Part shown: one piece after another, positions 50,333 to 61,583 of the stretch
Position numbering within the stretch: the first letter of the stretch is position 1
Layout: every line of letters starts with the position of its first letter
DNA from: Styela clava
Taxonomy: Eukaryota > Chordata > Ascidiacea > Stolidobranchia > Styelidae
DNA length: 64,000 bases
Reading direction: 5' to 3'
NCBI RefSeq assembly: GCF_964204865.1
Contig: NC_135258.1
Location: forward strand, 15,863,001-15,927,000
The notes under the pieces: model-generated
Seen by the model: the letters and a program-made list of their open reading frames with translations, nothing else
Database searches by the model: none
What the model was told of the DNA's origin: nothing
Translations under genes and position numbers: made by a program

Positions 50333-52227
50333 ATTTTTAAATTGATTTATTTAGAAAGCACTTATTATCATATGTTAGTTTCATATTATATATATTACGC
50401 ATTAGTTTCATTATTTTGGAATTAGGATTGCATTTGTTCTAGGATTAAATGATTGCCATTTTATTTTATTTTTAGCCATGATAATATGAATTAAAAATTG
50501 CACCCAACATTGTAATTGCATTAAAATCGTTATTTTTTCTGTTGCCAAATTGGAAACTAAATTTGGATTTAGAGGGACCTTGGAAATTGCATTGTCAACT
50601 ATTGTAAACAAATGGATCTTTAAATATATATATAATTTAATAACTTTTTTAAAAATTTACCTAATGAACTTGATTTGGAAATATTGAGAATATTGTTGAA
50701 GTTGGTTGAATAATTAGTATTAATAGTTGGTTAATATATTTTTTGTAAATGCGGAGAATCTAATGAAATATTGTATATTATTCCGACTTGCAATATCAAT
50801 TCGACTTTTTACGTGATGGGATATTTTTACATGGCTTTTAGCCTTGAGATCTTCTGATCTGACTAGTAAAAATATTTTAATATCACTGTCTAAATTTAAT
50901 TTTAACAAACTTGAGTTTTATTTTTATTTTGTATTCATGTCATATTGCATCACAAAATTGTTTCAGATTATTCCAACACGATTTGATTGCGACACGGCTT
51001 TTCTATTCCAAAAACTTATCGACTATTTATCTTTGGGCTGGATGTGTTCGAACTTGTTTGGCGAGGGTAAATATGTGAAAATAAATTATGGATTGAAAAA
51101 ATGCCTCGGCTTCCGATTTATCGGTTGCGACTAGTCAATGTCATATTCGTGGAAAAATTCTGACTTGTGGTCGTGACGTGATGTATATGTAATATGGTGT
51201 ACATGTAAATTTTTGATTAAAAAATATACTTTAAAGGTTTTGGTAAAAATATATATCTAATTTTATATAAACACCATGAGTAAATTGTAAATTTTCACAG
51301 CATTTTAAATATTGATTTTATGTGATCGCTGTGTGGGGTTCACTCACAACTGAGTTTGTGACATTCTTTTGTTGTTAGACATAGCTGTTAGGATGATGTA
51401 TTCTGTCATTTGTTTTAGTTAATAGCGTATGTGTGTTTTAATTAAACCGCTCAATCCTAGTAATTTCATTTTACACATCCTACCTCGCCTAAATATTGTA
51501 ATATTTATTGGAATTTAATAGTTATTTTTTTTGTATATAGAACTTCATTTAGTTCAAGTCATTTTATAATAAGAGTCAGTTTACAGTGAATAAATGCTTT
51601 TTGAATAAAACTCATGCATTTTGTAAGTTGTGTGAATGGGCTTCATCTCTGAAGGTTGCCATTGGATATGAATAATGATTTATTGAGTTTATACCTTAAA
51701 CTCGAATTGCCTAACACCTGCCTAAAGTTGAAGTCGTCTAAACTAATCGAGGCCCTGGATTAGACGTTTGATATTCGTTCTCTAGTGTGAGAGTCCTGTT
51801 GTCAAATTTGCCATTGTCGGAATCGGAGATTTGAACTCATCAGAGGTAAAGTTTTATGATCAGGGTCAAAGATATTTTACTCTACTTGGGAGTAACATAT
51901 AGTCGGGTAGGACACGTCTGTTTATTGAATAGGTCTCTTTATATCTTTCATTCGAGATTAAAATGCAGACACCATACTGTATGTATGCACCATACATTCA
52001 CAAATATGAAAGAAAAATTGCATGTTTCTGAAATTTATTCAACTCCTTTACATTCATCCAATATATAAACAACAACAGCACGGTACATAAGACTGGAATA
52101 AACTTTAATGTATACATGATAAAATATTTAAAATGCAAATTGAAAGAGTTATGCCTAAACGACAAAACAAACAACAAAATACGTTGTTGTTCTCTAAAAC
52201 TAAATTGATTATCAGTTATTCCTGCAT
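50333..52227. other. 3' UTR of duplicate 2 and intergenic DNA
   Basis: The first 1.25 kb aligns with 45330-46560 of copy 1 and is probably the 3' UTR. Open frames inside it (for example 50844-51134) are not conserved in frame between copies and are rejected as genes. From about 51750 to the GPCR stop at 52228 I see nothing recognisable. Confidence 0.5.
51589..51609 (+). terminator. Polyadenylation signals, duplicate 2
   Basis: AATAAA at 51589-51594 and 51604-51609, matching both signals of duplicate 1 in position and context. Confidence 0.55.
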
Positions 52228-55200
52228 TCATGCCACTGACGATCTGGCCGATAGCTTCCGGGAGTTTTCTTTCGGTCTTGAACTCAGTGAAGAAGTTATA
52301 GATGCTCTTCCGATAAGTTGTCTATAATAAATGTAAAGATTTGAATTATTAGATTTAATAAAAAAAATATGTATTAGTTTTCATTTTATTTATATTGAAA
52401 CGTCCAGTACTCCAGAACACAAGAGATTCAGTAATCTTTGCAATGCTCTATTATATTCTATATACGACACTTGCAATATACAGAACACACACACATATAT
52501 ACCTAATACTGTATATGCAGAGTTTATCAGAAACAAAAAACGTACCTGAATCTCTTTTTAAAACTTCCAATAAAGTTGTACAAATAAGGGTTTATGGCTG
52601 CATTCAAATACGCAAGAAGTGACGTTATCACGGGTAGGACAGCGCACAAGTTGCTCTAAACAAAGAATGACAAAACTATTAGATATAAAAGTAAATCACT
52701 GATGTAATTCGACTAGACTTGCTGCCCGTCAATTCAAAAGTTAGGATATTGCTCAAAGGCTTTATTAAATTTGAAATATTGATAAATTGTAATTAAACAA
52801 TTATTCTCATCTAACTGAGATTAACGAACAGATAATATTTTGAAATTTCCACCATACCTCAATGCTCGCGTTTATTCCACGAATCTTTGCAACATGTACG
52901 GCATGAAATGGAAGCCAACATATCACAAATATAGCGACAAGGACTGCACACATCGCTGTAATCTTTTTTCTATCTCTGTCTGCCCTGGATGATGTTGCCA
53001 TCAAAGTGCGTTTTAGCCGGTATCCAATCATTCCATAACACAGAGATATGACCTAGATAAGAAAAATAATTGTCATGCGAACACTGTTGAGGGCCATGAT
53101 TATGTTTCAATTCTTTTCAAATTATCATTTATTTCAAACATTTTAAAACTGTAAATATCACAGACGGTTCCAATAACACTTACAATGAATGGTACAAGAA
53201 ACATGATCACAAAATTGAAGTAGACATATGCTCTCCATTCTATTCCTTCCAAAGTCATACAAGAGATCGTAGTTATGTCATCTTCTGCTGTAATATCATC
53301 ATCAGCATAAAGTAAATCATCATCTTCATATAGCGTTCCCCTGCAAAATTTTTACACACATTTCAATGCTTATTGCAGATGGAAATTCTGGTCGTTGTTG
53401 GTTATACAGATATATAATCAGGTTAAAATGTACCACAAATGCCTTTTGGGAAAAAATGTAGTTTTTACAATTTGAGAATATTTTAAACGTAGAATGGAAA
53501 TTAATTTCGAAATTGCTGTACCATGAATTTGGATCTTCTTTTAAATTCGAAACGATTTCACTGCTTTCAACGTTTGAATTTGTGTCCAGGCTTTTGCATT
53601 TGTTTATTTCTGCACCAACCGGTGCCCAAGTAATACAGTCAGCAAAAGCTTCTTCAGAGACAAATTTTTTTGAAACACACCATTCTTCAGGCGTTTGCAT
53701 CGGTTTTGGAAATACATATCTGCGAGAAATAAAGTAAAGTTAGCTTAAATATGACCTGTTGAATCAAATAACAGCATTGTTGTGATCACAACATGAAAGT
53801 ATGATTCAATTTTCTAAAAGGTTCCACCTATGGGTACTAATTACAATTTCATCCCAATATTAGCACCTCGGTGACTACTTGACTCAAATTAAAAAAAAAA
53901 ATGAATTGTAAGGTTTAGTACCGTCGCTATGTCATGTACATGGTCTTAAAATACCGTAGTGTAGTTGATGTTTGTTAAAACCACCTAGACGTCTAAATAG
54001 CGTTATTCCATTTAAACTAGTTGTGTATTGAACTGACCATAAGGTGCTAAAAAATGACAACAATCCACTTAGTTTTGAATGAGCACTTGCTTCATATGTT
54101 TCAAATTGAAAAGATTTCTCATCTCTGTAGGAATTTGTTTTCTTAAGTAGACAAATCACCATATTGTAATTAGGTTTCACATACCCGCATCTACATTTCG
54201 TTGGATGCAATCCAATAACATCGCTGTACATCATGATCGGTATACACATTATGAGAGAAGCTATCCATACTATTACTGTTACAGAAGCTGTGAATTTGAA
54301 TTTCTTCATAAAAGGTGGATAAGTGTGACACACCGCTACATATCTGTCCACACTCATGACCTGTCAATAAATTTAATCGTTCATATTATACCAAAATCCA
54401 GACAAACGAGGTCTCGAACTTTAGGTATGCAACATGAGATGACGGCATAGTGCGTAGTTAGTCTATCACTCAACGCAGTGTGTAATTGATGAAAGAAATT
54501 ATTCTACACGTAGTACATACCGTGAGAAATATTATGGAAGCATAGTAGTTGAGAAATAATACAGTTTCTTTAGCTTTGCACATTCCACTTGTGAATATCC
54601 ATACGTCGTTTATATCTTCAGATATTTTGAATGGTAGCGTAAGGAGAAATATTAAATCTGCGATTGCAAGCTGAAGGACGTACCTAGAGACAGAAATTTG
54701 AAAAAAATAAAAATACATTTTTCCTATTTTTAAATCATTTTTTTTGTAATTTTCTTGCTGCTATATTCAAATTTTAACGATTTTTTTACGTCGTAAAATT
54801 AGATAATTGGCGACATCAATATGTATTACTTGTTACATCAATTAAATTTCAGGCAATCAGTCATTATAGGCTATATTAGAATATGAGTAGCATCGGCTTA
54901 GTTTGGCACAGTCCGTATCAGTCGCAATAATTACATCATGAGTAGCCTATATCCTCAATAGGAGCGCCGGTATATCACGAGTGCTCCGTACTTTTTATTG
55001 GCTTTCAATTTAAATGATCTTACCAATGTGATGCCGCTCTTCTATATTCTTTTAAAGCAATGATGAAAATTATAACAAGAATGTTGCCGAAAACTCCGAT
55101 TACACAGATTATAATACGGGCTATAATGCTTCCCCATGGTGGTGTCGTTGCGCTAGTTGGGGTGTTAATTCCTCCCCCTTCTCCAATTCCACTGCTATTT

Positions 55201-55256
55201 CCAGAAAATAAATCATCGTCCAGGTAATCTTCAAATAGTAATGTTTCCTCTGTCAT
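52228..55256 (-). CDS. Class A (rhodopsin-like) GPCR with a very long acidic ECL2; chemoattractant/peptide receptor type
   Basis: Eight exons in transcription order: 55256-55024, 54683-54521, 54360-54185, 53719-53522, 53340-53184, 53052-52858, 52655-52546, 52321-52228. Phases join to 441 residues. Visible landmarks: N58 in TM1 (GNILV), LAIAD with D87 in TM2, C113 at the top of TM3, DRY at 137-139, CWLPFH at 354-359 in TM6, NPYLY at 396-400 in TM7, then a short Ser-rich tail. The N-terminus is acidic with a sulphation-like EDYLDDD and an N-glycosylation site NSS. The second extracellular loop spans about 178-293, with many cysteines and an acidic stretch around Y261 and Y268. TM2-TM3 resemble somatostatin/opioid/chemokine receptors. 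The end of TM4 plus loop start (MCIPIMMYS, CRCGY) and loop length recall complement C3a receptors. The exon 4 donor (53522) is the weakest boundary. Confidence 0.9.
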
Positions 55257-57546
55257 GTTTTAAATTGTAGTATATATACTCCTTATATTTTACTTTAGTT
55301 GTCCTAAAAACGAAAATATGACATTTTCTAGGGTGACAGTTCGACCAAGCTAAGATTTTAAGACACCCTGGGTTCCCTTTGCTGGACCGTATAATACGAG
55401 TTCTATAAATGACGCAGTGCAATTTTACAATGTTTTTGAATTAGGTACTCCCAAAATTGATCTTAGGGTATTTTATATTCCGTTTACGCATTCTAGGTCA
55501 GCAGCTACAGGCGAGGCTCCATCGAGGAGATACCATTTTTCAATTGGGCTGAGGCTCTGCATAGTCTAAACAAGTTTTACAGCTTGAATGACACTGTGGA
55601 ATTGTACCGTGTATATTTAGCTACACCGCTTTACCTACATTTAATTTAAATTTTTGTAGTTACAGAACAATTTTTTCAGATCATCAAATCATATTGTTTT
55701 AGTTTCGAACACACGGAGCAAAGTATTACTCATTTCAAACATATTATAATTCATTCATATCTACATTCCAAGCAATGACAGTGTCTTAGTGTGAAAGTAG
55801 GTGCCACTTTCTTGTTTCATCCAAACACTTGAAGTTAGTTGTATTCAAATTAAAGAAGCTCGATGCCTATATACGTATTGCATCCCGTTAGGGTAAAACG
55901 TGATATGACTCCCCCTAAACGGCACACGAAACTGTTTGCCAATGTAATACGCAATATTTATGTTTAGTTTTGAGTTTCGGTTGATGATAGATAATTATCG
56001 ATGTAATGGCCTGATTCCATTATGCATTGTCGTTATGTATTTCATCGATATTTCAATTCGATTACTATTTTAATTGGGCACGAAAAGTAAATATGGATCG
56101 TTTTGCTATTTTTCTGTTATTATGATAACTCAATAAACAATAGAACAATTGTGAATGAAACATATTACAGTAAAAATATATTTGGTATAAATAGGTTTTT
56201 ATCTGAAACCAACTAAAGTATTCACATACAGTTATTCAAATCAAATTCGATATAATTATTCGGGTCTGCGTTCAAGCCGTGAACCAGACTTAGTCAGAAA
56301 CTAGGACACCTAGTGTGAATATTTTAAATTTGGAAAATTGTTGGAATAACTCAATCATTCCTGACAGTATGTGACATTCTGTTCCACAAATTTGCTTACT
56401 GACTAGTTCCAAAAATGTGCGTTTGCTTCATTCAAACACATAAAGAGAAATCGGACTCAAACTATCGCTTTACTACAATAACTTTCTGATGAATATTGGA
56501 AATGCCTTGCGAGCAAATCAACTAAAGTTGACCCCATTTCCCATTTGTAAAGTCATATTTGTGCCACTTTTGTTTGAATTTTTGTTTTCTGAGATGCTTA
56601 CTATCCACTTTTATACACAAATAAAATAATCAATTACAGCATTGCAAAATGGTTAAATGTAATTTTCCACAGTTGAAAATATGAAGATAATATTTATTTT
56701 CTCTGGGAGCAATATATAAAAACATATTCATAAAATAATAAAATTATTCCACTCTACTTCATTCTATTTCTAACCGATTATATATTTTCGTATTTCACTG
56801 ACGCTTTCGTCCAAACGTAACTTCTACCATCATCTATCGCTTCGACTATTATACCGAATGTGTTGACTTATATATAACTGTCGATGTGCTACTGTAAAGT
56901 TATTTCTCAGTTTCTGATTTGATGGCGACTTTCTTACGTGCAACGAATAGCCTGCCAGAAAATTCATCAGGGGTGTTTGGTGGGGATAATCTGAAACTGA
57001 TTATCGGGAAGTACAATTCATATGCATGCCATGAGTAATTATTTTTCGGTTTAAATTAAAATGTTATTAGTAATAGCATCCGTTATGATCAACATTGAGG
57101 GCAACTAATTAGAATACCGCGACAAAAATAAAGGCCCAGTCGTGCCATGTATGCATGTGTGTTGGCTCGTACGAGTTTTCTCTATTTATATGCATACATG
57201 CAATTTCTTAAGTCATTGCCTTACGACCACAAAGTCGCTATATTGATATAAGAATCATATTCTAAACATTATATATCTATCTAATATTATTTTTAAGACA
57301 GTTTCTGTTTTTGCACGTGGGATTGGATCTAGTATATTAAATTGATTAGGCTGAAACTAAATTTTTCAAATGGTTGCTGATGCAGTTTTTAGGAGGTTCA
57401 TCTTTTGTTTGTGTTTACTTTCTACTTCTCCATTTCACAGAAAAAAACTGTAAACTAATACAATCGAGCAGCAAGTTCAATTTTCACTGAATATACGAAG
57501 TGGGGGAGGTAGGGGTATCGGGGTCCAAACCATTTTGAATTTTTTT

Positions 57547-57880
57547 GAAAACTGAAAAAGTCGCCGATAACGCGTGCAGTGCAATTGCTCTCTGCTAAAA
57601 TCGTCGTTTGTTTTCATCAGCGTGGCGTGTTATTTAAGCCGTAAACGCCTTTACATCGGTATTTATTCTCTCTAAATCGCAAATTTGGGCCACAGTAACA
57701 ATGATAATTATTTTATTTTTGTACTCGGACGGAATTGCGAAAACTGAAAAAGTCGACAATAACGCTTGCAATTGCCTTCTGCTAAAATCACCGATTGTTT
57801 TCATTAGCGTGTTATTTAGGCCGTAAACGCATTTACAAGATTGGTTAATTATTTTATTTTTGTACTTGCACGGAATTGTG
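57547..57880. repeat. Tandem repeat, about 189-bp unit, two copies
   Basis: Unit 1 (57547-57735) and unit 2 (57736-57880) share 'gaaaactgaaaaagtcg', 'ttctgctaaaatc', 'gattgttttcat.agcgtg', 'ccgtaaacgc.tttaca' and 'ttattttatttttgtact'. The second unit is shorter through an internal deletion. Confidence 0.75.
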
Positions 57881-60332
57881 AATTCGGTGAGAGTTTTTAT
57901 ACGTTCATCGGCGGCGAGGTCCTAAAGACAAATGAAGGAGTAAATCCGCTATCTAAATTTTTTGATTGAAAAGCGGCAATATAAAATACTGAACATAAAT
58001 CCGTAAACAATATAAGTTTTGTTGAGTCCCGCGTCAGTCTAGAAACGCTTTTCCAGGCATTGGAAATCGCAAAATTTCGTGTCTACGGCACACATTATGT
58101 TTGGTCGCTGTTTAGAAACCTACCGTCACTAAAATCGAAACACGGTTAATTGTGGGCGGGAATTGCCTTTTTATCCATAACTTCAAAATTGTCGTCAAAA
58201 ATTTTTATGTCATCACTGAACAAGGTTAGAAACGCGATTTTTTCCCCGATTCGTGATGATATATAAGATAATTAATCTGAGGTATATTCGATCAATTTTT
58301 ATTGTACTGAAATGAATTTTACTCCGAGAGATTTTACAGCAGATTAACGGATTTTTCGAAAGCTTTTTTCTTTGAAAATAATCGGAATGGCAGTATTGCC
58401 ATTGAACGCAGTCAGTGTTACAAGTACATCTCAAATTTGTCGAATTCGCAAAATAGAAAAAATACCTATCAGAACAATATATTATCGGGCAGTTTACCAC
58501 ACATTTTTATTTATATGCCCGCGGATTGCGGTGTTGTTTATGAGTGGCTAAACAATTGAATTATTAAAAGCAAGACATTTTAAATATGCCCGTATCGGTC
58601 ATAGATTGATTACTTTACACAAGAGAAAAATCATTTTTCGTTGAAAAAGTTGTCTCTTTTAACAAGTGGCCTAATCGAGGCGATTGTTCGCCTGATTTTC
58701 GAGGAAATGAATTTGTATTTTTGATTTACTGGTATACTTTATATCTATTTTCATAGTATGAAGTAAGGAGTATAAAGTACAAAACGTAATTTTATATCAG
58801 ATCGATATCGAGATTTTACTAACGGCGATAACCAGTTCGCAAGAGTGCAAAAATACGTATCAAAATTAAATAGCTTATCTCATATTTTATGTCCACAGAT
58901 CGCCGTGGTATTTTACCGCAGTAATATTTTTATTTTGACGTAAGAAGTCGCAACAGCGCGTTACGTTTGACGCAATTAAATTAATATATAAGGACATTTT
59001 AGAATCTCGGAGTTGCTATGGATTGAATATTTTACGCGACAGAAAATTCATTATATGCTGAAAAGGCGGATCTACTAACGAGCGCGTCATCGTGGTGATT
59101 GTTACAGACGGCACTGGGAATTTCCGATTTTGAACCGGACTTTGTCCTGCATTGGTTCATGTTCAACAATCTACAGAAATATTCGGAAAGTTGCGAGGCA
59201 GTTTAATCACTCAGAATCAGAAAGTTCATGTTGATGAACTGCCATTTCGTCTTTCGATTTTTAGAGATTCCAACAACAAGATATCATAAATTTTATAAAA
59301 ATCTCTGATGCATAAATATGGTTTGGTCAGACAAACGCCGTTAATTCATTGTGGAATGTGTTCTCAGTAACAAAGTAACAAATGAATATCTAACTGAAAA
59401 TTAAATTCTGATTACCAGAGACGAAGTCAACTTTCATTCATCTGTTTTTTTCACAATAAACAAACTTGTTGGTACGGGGCAGGAAGTAACCCTACATAAA
59501 AAACTTCACCATAGCGAGTGAGTAATAGTGTGGTGATATTTGTGAGTTTTGGAGTTCAAGATCCTTGCTTTGTCGAGGAGGAGGGAAATGCAGTTACGAT
59601 TGCTTCCGATCGTTACGCGCAAAACTGAAAAAATAGCTCATACGGTAATCGGTAAAATATCAATAGATATTCTTCCAGGTCCCATTCCAACGCATATGAT
59701 TTTTTTGTATAGTGATATGGTAGGGCCAGCACCTTCGCTTAACCTTTCACCTTGTGATTACAAGCATCGACCAAGACCAACAATCATTGATGGGCCGAAA
59801 GCTTGTTTTTCAAAACAATGAAAGAAAAACTTGCTTATGCTTACAAAAATATATTGCAACTGTATGAGGCCATCTTGAAGACGTTTTCAAAAAGTAGTTT
59901 GCACAAAATTGCAATAGAATGCCTTGTTAAGAATGTACTTAAAACTTCACACGGACTTACCTTGTCAATTTCTTTAAAAAATGAAAATTGGCAGATATTT
60001 TTGCCCGATCTTGTATTAAAGTTTCGCGTTCGGTTGCGCTCCACTGAAATTCAATAAAACAACTGCCCCAACACGGAAAAATCACAGGTTTGATACACTG
60101 GTCGCAAATGCTATGGGACATCCATAAACCTTTGAAATTGAGACAACATTGATTTCAACAAAGAAACCAACTCTCTGACATGGACTACAAGTAAACACGC
60201 GTGAATGTTGTATGCTTATCTTTACCAACCATTTGCTTGTAGCATCCTTATCAATCCAACTCTGAAAAATTAAGCAACAATCACACTATTGTATATTTTA
60301 TTCAATTATAATTTTCTATATTCCCTATATAG

Positions 60333-60760
60333 TTGATACAAATCTAATTCTGAAGACATTTTAAAAACAATTTACATTTGTACATAATTACAGACCATTG
60401 TGTAGGTTCCAATTTTGTTGGGATAGCTACATTTGTGTTTATGGATTATGGCACATAACCATAATCACACTTCCTATACATCGATTTAACATGAGTATGG
60501 ACACAAATTTTGGAATATAGTTATAGACGGAGAATAGATAGAACGGAATATAGTTATAGACTACATACATAGCTGATACAAATCTAATTCTGAAGATAAT
60601 ATTTTAAAATCAATTTACGATTGTACATAATGAGAGGCCATTGTCTTGGTTCCAATGTTGTTGGGATAGCTCCATTTGTGTTCATGGATTATGGCCAATA
60701 ATCACACCTCCTGTACATCTATCAACATAAGAGTGAACACAAATTTTGAACATGGTTACC
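60333..60760. repeat. Tandem duplication, about 240-bp period, two copies
   Basis: 60333-60515 and 60571-60760 share 'gatacaaatctaattctgaag', 'gttgttgggatagct.catt' and 'ttatggattatgg' in the same order, with the end 'gacacaaatttt.gaa'. Divergence is moderate and there is no coding potential. Confidence 0.75.
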
Positions 60761-61583
60761 TTGTGCGTAACAGAATAAAGTGTTACCATATTTCATATAT
60801 AATAATAAGCATAATATAATAAAAAGCCAAACAGCAAAACTTTGATTGAAATATTAGGTCTCATAAAACACAGAAATCGAAAAAATTTAAAAGGCTATAA
60901 AAGAATTCTAGTGGTTTTAAATCATACTTGAATACTAAAATTTTGTAATCGATTGTTTCATAAGTTGTGGAGAAAGCGCTTCATTTACAACAGCAACAAT
61001 AACAATTTAGAAAAGCGATCAATATGTACACTTCATGTCCAACAACAACAACAAACACCCAGCTAAACAATTCACGTGCACAATACGTGCCCAATACTCA
61101 CACTAATGATGTTAGTTCATACAAAAGATAGAACATAATTAAAATTTTAAAGTTACACTCGAGAGAAGAAGAAATCGCAATAGAACAAGTATTCGAATTT
61201 TGACGTATAAATATTTTTCCGAATACTTGAACGACTTTGCTTTGTAAAACAAAAGCTTCGAAGGTTCCATAGCGAAAACATGTTTACATAATCTTCAAAA
61301 CGGCTTCGACAACCTGCTATTGTGAACAATCAAGTCGCTGACAAATTATTTGCAAAATATTAATTTGAAAATTTCAACGTTGTAAAATTTCTAAAGAACA
61401 AAAGCTAATAATTTGACACTTTCTGAACTAAATTAACTAAAAAGATGTATCCAGTTACCTTTGAATCTAACATATCCTTATATATCAAAACAGGAGCAAT
61501 GGTAACTAAATTGGTTTTGAATTCGATCAATTTGCTAACATATAGTGTATACTTATTCAGCAGTGAATTATTTACTGCTGGTT

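Larger units (their letters stand above)
46762..51750 (+). repeat. Segmental tandem duplication, copy 2
   Basis: Second copy of the block at 42137-46650. It is longer mainly because of the fold-back transposon at about 47044-47678 and a short insertion near 51660-51700. Direct orientation, with about 110 bp between copies. Confidence 0.85.
55257..61583. other. Large gene-free interval
   Basis: This is 6.3 kb between the GPCR promoter side and the 3' end of the Mib-like gene. No exon series is evident. It contains two local duplications (listed separately). Overlapping open frames at 59549-59821 and 59803-60057 could be decayed transposon sequence, but I cannot assign them. Otherwise it is AT-rich DNA with no features I can name. 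Confidence 0.5.

Noticed and set aside
59549..60057. Two overlapping open frames of 90 and 84 codons
   Set aside because: No recognisable domain, no splice context, and frames shift between them; possibly decayed transposon sequence but not supportable as a gene.
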